From assembly GCF_014174355.1 (NCBI RefSeq), contig NZ_JABEQF010000003.1, forward strand, positions 186,001 through 250,000: a stretch of 64,000 nucleotides of DNA, given 5' to 3'. Position 1 is the first letter of the stretch, and each line of letters opens with the position of its first letter. A model generated the notes under the pieces. The model searched no databases and was not told where the DNA came from. It worked only from the letters and a program-made list of their open reading frames with translations. Position numbers and translations under genes: made by a program. Shown here in pieces: positions 11,361 to 20,732 of this stretch. The DNA comes from Gluconacetobacter azotocaptans (GTDB taxonomy: Bacteria; Pseudomonadota; Alphaproteobacteria; Acetobacterales; Acetobacteraceae).

Positions 11361-12106
11361 GCCGGCTTTTCCCCTTTCTGTTCGCGTTCGGCCGCCTCCA
11401 TGGCCTCCTGGGTCAGGCGCAGTTCATTCTTCTTGAGAAAGAGGAACCCGCCGCCGATGACCGCGGCCGCGACAAGCCCCAGCGCGATCCCCACCGGCCC
11501 CGAGATCTGCAGCACCTCGTGCCCCAGATAATAGGTGCAGAACGCATAGCCCCCCGCCCAGCCGATGCCGCCCAGGGCGTTGAACAGCAGGAACGTATGC
11601 CACGGCATCCGGTTCGCCCCCGCCAGCAGGGCGACGAAGACCCGCAGCACGGCGATGAAGCGGCCGAAGAATACCACCTTGCCGCCATGACGGCTGAACA
11701 GATACCGCCCCAGCATCAGGCGCTGCGGCGTCAGGTAGACCTTCGACCCATGCCGTTGCAGCAGGCGGTAGCCGAAGATCCGCCCGATCAGATAGCCGAA
11801 ATTGTCCCCCATGATCGCCCCCACGACAGCCGCCACCGCCACCCAGCCGATATCCAGTCGGTGCGTGGCCGCGCAATACAGGGCGGACGAGATGATCAGC
11901 GTTTCGGCCGGCAGGGGCAGGCCCATGCTTTCCAGCATGACGACTACGCCGATCACGCCATATCCGTACTGTATGAAAAGGGATTCGAACTGATGAAGCA
12001 GGGGACCGGACCTGTCCTGTTGCGAAGAACAGGCTGAGGAACCGTCTGGCCAGCGCGGTGTCAAGTCAATACGACGAACGGGACAGGCAAACAGGAGCAT
12101 ACACAT
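11357..12106 (-). CDS. DedA-family inner-membrane protein
   Basis: Up to 249 residues. Several hydrophobic segments surround the DedA hallmarks ESMGLPLPAE, GDNFGYLIGR and FFGRFIAVLRVF (the conserved F-x-R-x-x-P/A-x-x-R region). DedA proteins are polytopic membrane transporters linked to undecaprenyl phosphate or lipid recycling and envelope homeostasis. The start is uncertain: the first ATG (12106) overlaps the divergent peptidase start, and family alignment begins near HQFESLFIQYGYG; TTG at 12064 is an in-frame alternative. It overlaps the SDR gene by 4 bases. Confidence 0.85.
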   Translation of the reverse strand: MCMLLFACPVRRIDLTPRWPDGSSACSSQQDRSGPLLHQFESLFIQYGYGVIGVVVMLESMGLPLPAETLIISSALYCAATHRLDIGWVAVAAVVGAIMGDNFGYLIGRIFGYRLLQRHGSKVYLTPQRLMLGRYLFSRHGGKVVFFGRFIAVLRVFVALLAGANRMPWHTFLLFNALGGIGWAGGYAFCTYYLGHEVLQISGPVGIALGLVAAAVIGGGFLFLKKNELRLTQEAMEAAEREQKGEKPA

Positions 12107-14108
12107 GGCAGATCCGACCGTCCCGAATGGGCCGTCCGTGGCCGAACGGCCCTATGGAACCTGGCCCTCCGCCGTCACCACGGCACTGGTCGCGGGCAAG
12201 ACGGTGGGATTGTCGGCGGTGCAGACCGATGGCGACGCCATCTTCTGGCTGGAAACCCGGCCTTCGGACGCCGGCCGCACCGTCCTGGTCCGCTGGACGG
12301 CGCAGGACGGTGCGGTCGATATCACCCCCGCACCGCTGGATGTCGGCACCCGGGTGCATGAATACGGGGGCGGGGCCTATGCCGCGTCGGGGGGCCGCGT
12401 CGCCTTCAGCAGCCGTACCGACGGCAGCGTCTGGATCGTCGAGGGCGACGGGCCGGCGCGGGCCATCAGCACGCTCGGCGGCCTGCGCTTCGCCGATTTC
12501 GCCTTCGATCCCGCCGGCGACCGGCTGTTCTGCGTGCGCGAGGACCATCGCGCGGGTGGCGAGCCGGTCTCGACCCTGGTGGCGCTGCCTCTGGCGGGCG
12601 GCGATCCGGTGACGCAGGAGGGACAGATCCTGGTGTCCGGGCCGGATTTCGTCAGTTCGCCCCGGCCCTCGCCGGACGGGCGCCATCTGGCGTGGATCGA
12701 GTGGGACCATCCCTGCATGCCGTGGGAGGCGACACGCCTGCGCGTGGCCCGGCTGGCACGGGACGCGGACGGCGGATGCGCGCTGGACGACGTCCGTACG
12801 CTGGCGGGCGACGGCGATCCGGAATCGGTCATCGAACCTGCGTGGGCGAACACGCGGGTGCTGTATGCGGCGTCGGACCGCAGCGGCTGGTGGAACCTGC
12901 TGCGCTTCACCCTGCCGGACGGCGCGGCCGCGCCCGTCGCCCCGATGGAAGCCGAGATCGGCCTGCCGCATTGGGTATTCGGGCAAAGCAGCTACCGTCT
13001 GCTGCCGGACGGGTCGATTCTGGCCATCGCCATCGAACATGGCGAGGGGCGGACGATCCGCATCAGTAGCGGCGGCGCATCCGATGCCATGGCGGTTCAT
13101 TCCATCAGTCTGGGCCACCCGGCGCAGTGTCCGGCCCCGCTGGCGGACGGGTCTCTGGCATGGATCGACACCCCGCCGGACGGCCCGCCGGCGGTGGTGC
13201 GTGGCCGCGACGGCGCGCCCCCGGACATCCTGCGCGTGGCCACGACGCTGCCGCTGACGGCCGGCGACATCGCGCGGGCCGAGACGATCCGCTTCCCCCT
13301 GCCCGACGGGCCGGGCGGGGCGCAACAGGGCCACGCCTTCTTCTACCCGCCGACCAACAGCCGCTTTCGCGGCCCGGCGGACGAAAAGCCGCCCCTGATC
13401 GTAATGGCCCACGGCGGCCCGACCGGCCGGGCGAGCGAGGCCTTTTCCTTCAAGGTGCAATGGTGGACCAGCCGCGGCTTCGCCGTCGTGGACGTCAATT
13501 ATGGCGGATCGACCGGCTTCGGCCGTGCCTATCGCCGGCGGCTGGAAGGGAAATGGGGCGAAATCGACGTGGCGGACTGCATCGCCGCCTGCCGCCATCT
13601 GATCGAGACCGGCCGCGTCGATCCGCACCGCATCGCCATCCGCGGCAGCAGCGCCGGAGGGCTGACGGTGCTGCTGGCGTTGGCGCGGTCAAGCCTGTTC
13701 GCCGCCGGCGCCAGCCTGTACGGCGTCACCGACCTGCGTGCCCTGGCGCAGGAGACCCACAAATTCGAATCCCGATACCTGGACAGTCTGGTCGGCCCCT
13801 ACCCGGCGGCCGAAGCCGTCTACCTGGCCCGGTCCCCCCTGACGCAGGCCACCGGAATCCGCGCGCCGGTATTGTTCCTGCACGGGCTGGACGACGCCGT
13901 GGTCCCGCCCGGCCAGGCCCGCACCATGGCCCAGGCCCTGGCGAACAACGGCGTGCCCCACGCCCATTACGAATTTCCGGGCGAGGGCCACGGCTTCCGG
14001 CGCGAGGAAACCATCCGCCGCGCGCTGGACCTGGAACTGGATTTCTACGGTCAGATCTTCGGCTTTACAGTGCCGGACGTTGGCGAGCGGGTCGTCATGC
14101 GGTCGTGA
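12105..14108 (+). CDS. S9-family prolyl oligopeptidase / acylaminoacyl peptidase
   Basis: About 667 residues. The N-terminal two thirds is a beta-propeller-like region; the C-terminal alpha/beta hydrolase carries the nucleophile in RGSSAGG (Ser near residue 516), Asp in HGLDDAVVPPGQ and His in EGHGF. It cleaves short peptides; no signal peptide is seen, so it is likely cytoplasmic. AGGAG (12094-12098) precedes ATG 12105. It is divergent from the dedA-like gene. The exact specificity (dipeptidyl, acylaminoacyl or prolyl) cannot be decided here. Confidence 0.9.
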   Translation: MADPTVPNGPSVAERPYGTWPSAVTTALVAGKTVGLSAVQTDGDAIFWLETRPSDAGRTVLVRWTAQDGAVDITPAPLDVGTRVHEYGGGAYAASGGRVAFSSRTDGSVWIVEGDGPARAISTLGGLRFADFAFDPAGDRLFCVREDHRAGGEPVSTLVALPLAGGDPVTQEGQILVSGPDFVSSPRPSPDGRHLAWIEWDHPCMPWEATRLRVARLARDADGGCALDDVRTLAGDGDPESVIEPAWANTRVLYAASDRSGWWNLLRFTLPDGAAAPVAPMEAEIGLPHWVFGQSSYRLLPDGSILAIAIEHGEGRTIRISSGGASDAMAVHSISLGHPAQCPAPLADGSLAWIDTPPDGPPAVVRGRDGAPPDILRVATTLPLTAGDIARAETIRFPLPDGPGGAQQGHAFFYPPTNSRFRGPADEKPPLIVMAHGGPTGRASEAFSFKVQWWTSRGFAVVDVNYGGSTGFGRAYRRRLEGKWGEIDVADCIAACRHLIETGRVDPHRIAIRGSSAGGLTVLLALARSSLFAAGASLYGVTDLRALAQETHKFESRYLDSLVGPYPAAEAVYLARSPLTQATGIRAPVLFLHGLDDAVVPPGQARTMAQALANNGVPHAHYEFPGEGHGFRREETIRRALDLELDFYGQIFGFTVPDVGERVVMRS

Positions 14109-14109
14109 C

Positions 14110-14191
14110 GCGGGGCTCTGCCCCGCACCCCGCCAAGGCGGTCGCCTTGGAACCCGCGACTTCAGGAATTGAATGGGATGCAGGGGCCTCC
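14110..14191. repeat. Modular intergenic palindrome repeat, copy B
   Basis: GCGGGGC-TCT-GCCCCGC (14110-14126) and CCAAGGCG-GT-CGCCTTGG (14133-14150), followed by TTGAATGGGATGCAGGGGCC, which resembles the linker in copies A and J. It lies after the S9 peptidase stop and before ftsK. Confidence 0.7.
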
Positions 14192-14397
14192 ATTCCGCCG
14201 GTACCGCCCAAGAGTCATTCCTGACGCGGATGGGTATAACTCCCTTCTGTATTCAGGGGCCACGAGGCTATAGTTCATCCGGTTCCGCAGCTCCCGGCCC
14301 GGCGTCGGGCGTCCACCGGCTTCATCGCGCCTGCCGTCCCCACGGAAACACCCCGTTTCCGCAGGGACGACAGGCCCCGCATACAGGATCCGAGCCT

Positions 14398-17139
14398 TTG
14401 CCGACCCTTGGCCGCTTCATCCCTGCCTCTCTGGTTTCTCCGCGCATCCGGTCGGCGGCACGGCAGAGGCTGGCCGAACTGGGGGGAATGACGCTGTGGC
14501 TGCTGGCGCTGGCGCTGGCCGCCGCGTTGTGGAGCTACAGCCCGCTCGACCCGTCGATGAACACCGCCAGCAGCCAGCTGCCCACGAATCTGCTGGGTGT
14601 CGTGGGGTCGTACCTGGCCGACGCGCTGCTGCAGAATGTGGGTATCCTGTCGGCCCTGCCGGTGTTGGCGCTGACGGCGTGGGGCTGGCGCATCATCCGC
14701 CATGCCGGGCTGGGGTCGGTCGCACTGCGGGTTATCGCCCTGCTGTGCGCCATGCCGGTGCTCGGCGCGCTGCTGGCGGCGGTGCCGATGCTGGTCCCGT
14801 CGCTGCCCACGCCGCGCTGGCCCACCGAATCGGGGCCCGGGGGGGCGTTCGGCATGTCGATCGCCCATGCCGCGCTACAGGCCGGGGCCTCCATCCTCGG
14901 CCCGGCGGGGCGGCTGGCGGTGTGGGGGCTGGGCCTGCTGCTGACGGTGCTGCTGGTGCCGCTGGCGATAGGGCTGTCGCTGGCCGAATGGACCGCGATC
15001 GGCCGGGGCATCCGCGTGGCGGCCCGCCAGCCGATGCGCCTGGCCCGCCACAAACCGGCCCGGCCGGCCGCCGACACGGCGCCCGCCGGTACCGGACGGT
15101 GGAACGGCGCGCTGGACGACGCGCCGGCCCCCGCGCCCCCGCCGCCGCGTCCGGAAATGACCGCCACCGCCCGCGCGCCCGCCCCGCCTCCCCGCACGAT
15201 CCGGGTGGAACGGCCCGAACCCCGACCCGCCGCGCGCCCGGCCCCTCCCGCCCGGACGCCGGCCCGCCCGTCGCTGGGTACCGGCTGGGTCCAGCCGCCG
15301 GGCATGGGCGACGACGACGCCGCCGACCCGCCGCCGCTGCTGCTGGGCGGCCCGCGCGCGCAGGAAATCACGGCGTGGAGCACCGAGGAACCGGCTTTCC
15401 CCGAGGAAGAGGAGGAGGTGATCGCAGCCCCCCCCGCGACGGTCGCCGAGGGGCCGCGCGGCACCTTCCTGGACCGCCTGTTCGGCGGCCGGCCCGCCGC
15501 CGGCGAGCGGCCGCCCGCGCCCGACATGCATGCCCCCCACGGCGAGGAGCGGCCGGCCGGGCACGGGGGATATACCCCGCCGCCACCCGCCGACGGGCGC
15601 GACCCGTGGCGCCTGCCCTCGGCCGCGCTGCTGCGGGCTGCCCCGTCGCGCACCGAGACCGGACCGTCGCAGGAGATGTTGCAGGCCAACGCCCGCCTGT
15701 TGGAAACCGTGCTGTCGGATTACGGCGTGCAGGGGCAGATCGGACAGATCCATGCCGGCCCAGTCGTCACGTTGTACGAACTGGAACCCGCGCCCGGCAT
15801 CCGCTCGGCCCGGGTGATCGGCCTGGCGGACGACGTGGCGCGGTCGCTGTCGGTGCTGAGCGTGCGCATCGCCACGGTGCCGGGCCGCAACGTCATCGGC
15901 ATCGAGGTGCCGAACGCGATGCGCGAGACGGTGTACCTGTCCGAGCTGTTCACCGACGACGCCTGGCATCATGCGTCGTCGCGCCTGTGCCTGGCGCTGG
16001 GCAAGGATATCTCGGGGGTGCCGGTCTATGGCGACTTGGCGCGGATGCCGCATCTGCTGATCGCGGGCACCACCGGGTCGGGCAAGTCGGTCGGCGTGAA
16101 CGCGATGATCCTGTCGCTGCTGTACCGGCTGTCGCCCGAGGAATGCCGTCTGATCCTGATCGACCCGAAGATTCTGGAACTGTCGATCTACGAGGGCATT
16201 CCGCATTTGATGACCCCGGTGGTGACCGAGCCCGCCAAGGCGGTCGCCGCCCTGAAATGGACGGTGCGCGAGATGGACCGCCGCTATCGCGCGATGTCGC
16301 ACCTGCAGGTCCGCAATATCGGCAGCTATAACGAGCGCGTGGCCGAGGCCCGGGCGCGGGGCGAGGTCGTGACCCGCCGGGTGCAGACCGGCTACGACCC
16401 CGAAACCGGCCGTCCGACCTTCGAGGAACAGCAACTGGCGCTGGATTCCATCCCCTACATCGTCGTGGTGATCGACGAGATGGCGGATCTGATGATGGTC
16501 GCGGGCAAGGAGATCGAGGCCGCGGTGCAGCGCCTGGCCCAGAAGGCCCGCGCCGCCGGCATCCATGTCATCATGGCCACGCAGCGCCCGTCGGTGGACG
16601 TCATCACCGGCACCATCAAGGCGAATTTCCCGACCCGCATTTCCTTCCAGGTCATCAGCAAGTTCGACAGCCGCACGATCCTGGGCGAGCAGGGGGCCGA
16701 GCAGCTGCTGGGCCAGGGCGACATGCTGTACATGCAGGGTGGCGGCCGCATCACGCGCGTCCACGGCCCGTTCGTCGGCGACACCGAAGTCGAGGACGTG
16801 GTGCGTTTCCTGCGCAGCCAGGGCGAGCCGATCTATGACGACGACGTCATCTCGTCCCAGGACGAGGACGGCGGCGGTAGCGGGGGCGGGGGCAGCCGGT
16901 CGTCCGGCAACGGGCTGGGCGGCGGCGGTTTCGACGAGGAGACGAGCCTGTTCGACCAGGCGGTGGCCATCGTGGCGCGCGAGGGCAAGGCCTCGACCTC
17001 GTTCATCCAGCGCCATCTGTCCATCGGCTACAACCGCGCGGCGAAGATCATCGAGCAGATGGAAAAGGAAGGCATCGTCAGCGAGGCCAACCATGTCGGC
17101 CGCCGCGAGGTACTGCTGCGCCGTCCAGACGAGGAATGA
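14398..17139 (+). CDS. ftsK: DNA translocase FtsK
   Basis: About 913 residues from TTG 14398. Four hydrophobic segments in the first 200 residues anchor it at the division septum; a Pro/Ala-rich linker follows; the motor domain has Walker A AGTTGSGKSVGVNAM and Walker B-like VVVIDEMADLMM; a Gly/Ser-rich run precedes the C-terminal winged-helix gamma domain (STSFIQRHLSIGYNRAAKII) that reads polar KOPS sequences. FtsK pumps DNA and activates XerCD at dif. The frame is open back to 14173, but the upstream part is not family-like; AGGA at 14385-14388 sits nine bases before the TTG, and TATAGT at 14270-14275 could be a -10 box. Confidence 0.93.
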   Translation: MPTLGRFIPASLVSPRIRSAARQRLAELGGMTLWLLALALAAALWSYSPLDPSMNTASSQLPTNLLGVVGSYLADALLQNVGILSALPVLALTAWGWRIIRHAGLGSVALRVIALLCAMPVLGALLAAVPMLVPSLPTPRWPTESGPGGAFGMSIAHAALQAGASILGPAGRLAVWGLGLLLTVLLVPLAIGLSLAEWTAIGRGIRVAARQPMRLARHKPARPAADTAPAGTGRWNGALDDAPAPAPPPPRPEMTATARAPAPPPRTIRVERPEPRPAARPAPPARTPARPSLGTGWVQPPGMGDDDAADPPPLLLGGPRAQEITAWSTEEPAFPEEEEEVIAAPPATVAEGPRGTFLDRLFGGRPAAGERPPAPDMHAPHGEERPAGHGGYTPPPPADGRDPWRLPSAALLRAAPSRTETGPSQEMLQANARLLETVLSDYGVQGQIGQIHAGPVVTLYELEPAPGIRSARVIGLADDVARSLSVLSVRIATVPGRNVIGIEVPNAMRETVYLSELFTDDAWHHASSRLCLALGKDISGVPVYGDLARMPHLLIAGTTGSGKSVGVNAMILSLLYRLSPEECRLILIDPKILELSIYEGIPHLMTPVVTEPAKAVAALKWTVREMDRRYRAMSHLQVRNIGSYNERVAEARARGEVVTRRVQTGYDPETGRPTFEEQQLALDSIPYIVVVIDEMADLMMVAGKEIEAAVQRLAQKARAAGIHVIMATQRPSVDVITGTIKANFPTRISFQVISKFDSRTILGEQGAEQLLGQGDMLYMQGGGRITRVHGPFVGDTEVEDVVRFLRSQGEPIYDDDVISSQDEDGGGSGGGGSRSSGNGLGGGGFDEETSLFDQAVAIVAREGKASTSFIQRHLSIGYNRAAKIIEQMEKEGIVSEANHVGRREVLLRRPDEE

Positions 17140-17858
17140 GGACGGGCGACCCACGCGGGGCGCAGCCCCGCACCCCGCCAAAGGCAGTCGCCCTTGGCAA
17201 TCAGGTGGAGCCGTTTCCGATCCTGTTCCGCGACAGCCGCTTCGTCGTGATCGACAAGCCGGCCGGGCTGGCGGTCCATCCGGGGCCGGGCGGCGGCCCG
17301 TCGGTCGAGGATGCGTTTCCCCTGCTGTCGCGCCGGCGGGACGGGCCGTGGCTGGCCCACCGGCTGGACCGCGACACGTCGGGCTGCCTGCTGATCGCAT
17401 TGCGCAAGCAGGCGCTGCTGGCCGCCCAGCAGTGTTTCGCGACGGGCACCGCCGCCAAGACCTACTGGGCGGTGGTGCATGGACGGCCGGCCGCCATGCA
17501 GGGCACCGTCGATCTGGCGCTGGCCCGTCGGACGGACTCCAGCGGCTGGCGCATGGCGGCAGCGGCGGACGGCCAGCCCGCGCGAACCGACTGGCGGGTG
17601 CTGGCGTCCGACGGGCAGGAAAGCTGGCTGGAACTGCGGCTGCTGACCGGGCGGACGCATCAGGCACGGGTGCATTGCGCCAGCCTGGGCTGCGCCATCC
17701 TGGGCGACCCGGTCTATGGCCGGCCGGACGGCCATCGCCTGCATCTGATGAGCCGCCGGCTGGCCCTGCCGCTATCGCCGCCCGTCATCGCGGAAGCCTC
17801 ACCCCCCGCCCACATCCGCGCCACCCTGGCCCGCCACGGCTGGACCCTGCCCGAATAA
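17136..17858 (+). CDS. RluA-family RNA pseudouridine synthase
   Basis: About 240 residues. VVIDKPAGLAVHPG and the catalytic motif HRLDRDTSG (Asp near residue 78) identify the RluA family, which converts uridine to pseudouridine in rRNA or tRNA. There is no S4 RNA-binding domain, so it is a short form like RluA/TruC. The first ATG overlaps the ftsK stop (ATGA), but residues 5-22 are read from intergenic repeat copy C; the homologous part begins at GTG 17205 (VEPFPILFRDSRF). Either start is possible. The RNA target is not determinable from the sequence. Confidence 0.88.
   Translation: MRTGDPRGAQPRTPPKAVALGNQVEPFPILFRDSRFVVIDKPAGLAVHPGPGGGPSVEDAFPLLSRRRDGPWLAHRLDRDTSGCLLIALRKQALLAAQQCFATGTAAKTYWAVVHGRPAAMQGTVDLALARRTDSSGWRMAAAADGQPARTDWRVLASDGQESWLELRLLTGRTHQARVHCASLGCAILGDPVYGRPDGHRLHLMSRRLALPLSPPVIAEASPPAHIRATLARHGWTLPE
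17155..17196. repeat. Modular intergenic palindrome repeat, copy C
   Basis: GCGGGGC-GCA-GCCCCGC (17155-17171), then CACCCCGCC and an imperfect CCAAAGGC/CCCTTGG palindrome. Closely matches copy B. It lies within the longest reading frame of the pseudouridine synthase gene. Confidence 0.7.
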
Positions 17859-17866
17859 CCAGATTT

Positions 17867-17882
17867 CAAAGGCAAGCCTTTG
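17867..17882. repeat. Short intergenic palindrome, copy D
   Basis: CAAAGGC-AA-GCCTTTG between the convergent ends of the pseudouridine synthase and thiolase genes. Perfect 7-bp arms; possible two-way terminator. Confidence 0.6.
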
Positions 17883-17896
17883 ATGCGCCCGATCTG

Positions 17897-19078
17897 TCAG
17901 GCCCGCTCGAACACTGCGGCGATCCCCTGTCCGCCACCGATGCACAGGCTGACCAGCCCGGTACGTGCGCCCGTGCGGGCGAGTTCGTGGAGCAGGCGCA
18001 CGGTGGCGATGGCGCCGCTGGCGCCGATGGGGTGGCCCAGCGAGATGCCGCTGCCGTTCGGGTTGACCCGTACGGGGTCCAGGTCCAGGGCGCGGGTGAC
18101 GGCGCAGGCCTGGGCGGCAAACGCCTCGTTGATTTCCAGGATGTCGAGGTCCGCGGTGCCCAGCCCGGCGCGGCCCAGCGCCGTGCGGGTGGCGGGCACC
18201 GGGCCCATGCCCATCTGTGACGGTTCCACCCCTGCGTGCCCGTAGGCGACCAGGCGCGCCAGCGGCGTCAGGCCCAGGCGGCGCACCGCGTCTTCGGACG
18301 CCAGCATGACCATGCCGGCACCGTCATTGATCCCCGACGCATTGCCCGCCGTGACCGTCCCGCCGTCTTTGAGGAAGGCGGGGCGCAGCCCGTCGAAATC
18401 GGCCCGGGCGGCATCGTGGCGCACATGTTCATCGCGATCGAACAGCGTGGTGCGGCCGCCGGCGCGGATTTCGATGGGGACGATCTGGTCATCGAAATAG
18501 CCGGCACGGATGGCCGCCGAGGCCCGGCGATGGCTTTCGAACGCCAGATCGTCCTGCATGGCGCGGGTGATGCCGTGGCTGCGGGCGACGTTTTCGGCCG
18601 TGATCCCCATATGGACGTCGTCGAACGGGTCGGTCAGCGCGCCCACCAGCAGGTCCAGCAGGGTCTGGTTGCCCAGCCGCCGGCCGAAACGGGCGTCGGT
18701 TGCCAGATGGGGGGCGCGGCTCATGATTTCGACCCCGCCCGCCACCGCGATGTCGACGTCGCCCAGGCGGATGGCCTGCGCGGCCGACAGGATGGCTTGC
18801 AGGCCGGAACCGCAGATGCGGTTGACGTTCATCGCCACCGTGCCCACCGGCAGCCCCGCCCGCACCGCCGCATGGCGCGAAAGATACAGGTCGGTCGGTT
18901 CGGTCGGGATGACGTGCCCCAGCACCACCTGCCCCACCGCATCCGGCGGCAGTCCGGCCCGCGCCACGGCGGCGGCGATCAGTTGCGCTGCCAGTGCCGA
19001 GGGGGCGGTGCCGCGCAGGGCGCCGCCGAAACCGCCGATCGCGCTGCGCACGGCCGAGACGACGAAGATGCTGGTCAT
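17897..19078 (-). CDS. Acetyl-CoA acetyltransferase (thiolase)
   Basis: About 393 residues from ATG 19078 (MTSIFVVSAVRSAIG), the usual thiolase length. The acyl-accepting Cys lies in NRICGSGLQAI near residue 89; the C-terminal catalytic motifs GHPIGASGA and CIGGGQGIA are intact. It condenses two acetyl-CoA to acetoacetyl-CoA or runs in reverse; the AtoB/PhaA type is likely. No PHB genes are adjacent, so a catabolic or biosynthetic role cannot be separated. An upstream in-frame ATG in MPPTRPTDRPDPSAM is possible but not conserved-looking. Confidence 0.94.
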   Translation of the reverse strand: MTSIFVVSAVRSAIGGFGGALRGTAPSALAAQLIAAAVARAGLPPDAVGQVVLGHVIPTEPTDLYLSRHAAVRAGLPVGTVAMNVNRICGSGLQAILSAAQAIRLGDVDIAVAGGVEIMSRAPHLATDARFGRRLGNQTLLDLLVGALTDPFDDVHMGITAENVARSHGITRAMQDDLAFESHRRASAAIRAGYFDDQIVPIEIRAGGRTTLFDRDEHVRHDAARADFDGLRPAFLKDGGTVTAGNASGINDGAGMVMLASEDAVRRLGLTPLARLVAYGHAGVEPSQMGMGPVPATRTALGRAGLGTADLDILEINEAFAAQACAVTRALDLDPVRVNPNGSGISLGHPIGASGAIATVRLLHELARTGARTGLVSLCIGGGQGIAAVFERA

Positions 19079-19175
19079 GGCCGAGGGATCCGGACGGTCT
19101 GTTGGTCTTGTTGGCGGCATGATGGCATGTTTCATGCCGCCGCTCCACTCCCGCCCGCGTCCGGGCGGGGCGCAG

Positions 19176-19195
19176 GCAAGGGCCGAGGCCCTTGC
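19176..19195. repeat. Intergenic palindrome, copy E
   Basis: GCAAGGGCC-GA-GGCCCTTGC, identical to the third module of copy A and to copy J. It sits between the sugar porter stop and the thiolase start. A further inverted repeat (CCGCCCGCGTCCGGGCGG) lies just before it at 19151-19168. Confidence 0.75.
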
Positions 19196-19200
19196 CGGTA

Positions 19201-20646
19201 TCAGGCCTCGACGATCGCGGTGTGGCCGCGGGTGGGGCGGAAGCGTCCCTCGTGCAGGGCGGTTTCGATGTCTTCCAGCGACGCGCCCCGCGTTTCGGGC
19301 ACCATGAAGAAGATGAATATGACCGATGCCAGATTGACCCCGGCATAGAACCACATCGTCCCGCCCAGCGAAATCAGGTTCACCAGGGTCAGCGCCGTGC
19401 TGGTCACCAGCAGGTCGCTGCCCCACAGGGTCGCGGCATGCAGGCTGGTTGCGGTGCCGCGCATCGACAGCGGAAACATCTCGGCCCCCAGCAGCCAGCC
19501 GACCTGGATGCCGCCGGAATTGAACATCATGAACATCAGCAGGAACACGATGATCATCCAACTGCCGACGCTGCCCTTGTCGGGATGGATGGCGAACATC
19601 AGCCCCAGGCCCAGCAGGCTGACAACCGACCCCGGCCCCATGATCAGCATCAGGCGACGCCGGCCGACACGATCGACGATCGCCGAACCCAGCATCGTCA
19701 TGACCAGATAGACCACCGAAACGCCCAGGCTGGCCAGCAGGGCCGAGGAATGACCGAAGCCCGCGTCCGACAGGAAGGTCGGCGCGTAATAGATCATCAT
19801 CTCCAGCCCGCCGCACTGCGTGAAGAAGGCGACGCCCAACGCCGCGACCAGGGCCGGACGCACCCAGGGCTGCCGCAGGCCGCGCCAGCCGCGATTGGCA
19901 TCGTCGACATTTTCGGCCGCTTCGTGAATCTTCCTGATTTCCTTACGGATTTCCTTGCGCGAGGTCCGCACGCGCGTCAGTTGCGCGACCGCCGAGTCCA
20001 ACCCCTCGTTTTCCGCCGTCCAGCGGGGGCTTTTGGGCAGGAAGAACATCGACACGAACACGAAGGCCGCCGGCAGGGCCGCCACGGCGATCATCGGCCG
20101 CCAGCCCCAGGCGTCGCGCGCAGCGAAACCGATGATATTGGCCAGGAAGATGCCGACCCCGATCGCGACATTGAACAGCGTGACCAGCCTGCCGCGCCGG
20201 GCCGCCGGTGCCAGTTCCGAGATATACATCGGAACCACCTGCGTCGATCCGCCGACGCCCAGCCCCAGATAGACGCGCGCCACGATCAGCATCCCGACAT
20301 CCGGGGCGGCGGCGCAGGCCAGCGCGCCCGTGACGAACACGGCGGTGACGATCATCACCGAGGCCCGGCGGCCAAAGCGTTCCGACAACCAGCCCGTGCC
20401 GATGGCGCCCGCCACGGCACCCGCCAGGATCGCCGACGCGACCAGTTCCTGATACAGGCTGCCGAGATGGAAATCCTGCGTGATCAGCAGCAACGCACCC
20501 GAGATAATGCCGGTGTCGTAGCCGTAGAGGCCGCCACAGATGGCGGCCACGGCGGCTGCGAGCCAGAGAGTTCGTCCTGCGTTGTCCGAAACCTCGAAAT
20601 CGGGCAAGGCCGGAAGGGTGGCCGATTGCGGCGAGAAATTCTGCAT
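19201..20646 (-). CDS. Sugar porter family MFS transporter
   Basis: About 481 residues with twelve hydrophobic segments. Sugar porter signatures are present: GYDTGIISGALL in helix 1, ERFGRRAS in loop 2-3, PKSPRW in the central loop and VPETRGASLEDIE at the C-terminus. It should import a monosaccharide (or polyol) with protons across the inner membrane. AAGGAG precedes the ATG at 20646. Substrate is not decidable; a second, different sugar porter lies at 28450. Confidence 0.92.
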   Translation of the reverse strand: MQNFSPQSATLPALPDFEVSDNAGRTLWLAAAVAAICGGLYGYDTGIISGALLLITQDFHLGSLYQELVASAILAGAVAGAIGTGWLSERFGRRASVMIVTAVFVTGALACAAAPDVGMLIVARVYLGLGVGGSTQVVPMYISELAPAARRGRLVTLFNVAIGVGIFLANIIGFAARDAWGWRPMIAVAALPAAFVFVSMFFLPKSPRWTAENEGLDSAVAQLTRVRTSRKEIRKEIRKIHEAAENVDDANRGWRGLRQPWVRPALVAALGVAFFTQCGGLEMMIYYAPTFLSDAGFGHSSALLASLGVSVVYLVMTMLGSAIVDRVGRRRLMLIMGPGSVVSLLGLGLMFAIHPDKGSVGSWMIIVFLLMFMMFNSGGIQVGWLLGAEMFPLSMRGTATSLHAATLWGSDLLVTSTALTLVNLISLGGTMWFYAGVNLASVIFIFFMVPETRGASLEDIETALHEGRFRPTRGHTAIVEA

Positions 20647-20732
20647 CCTGTTCTCCTTGTTCGGAAAAGAGCTTCACACTCCTGCCACGTTGCGGGGCCT
20701 GGCGGGGATGCCCATGCCGGGCGCGCGGGCGT

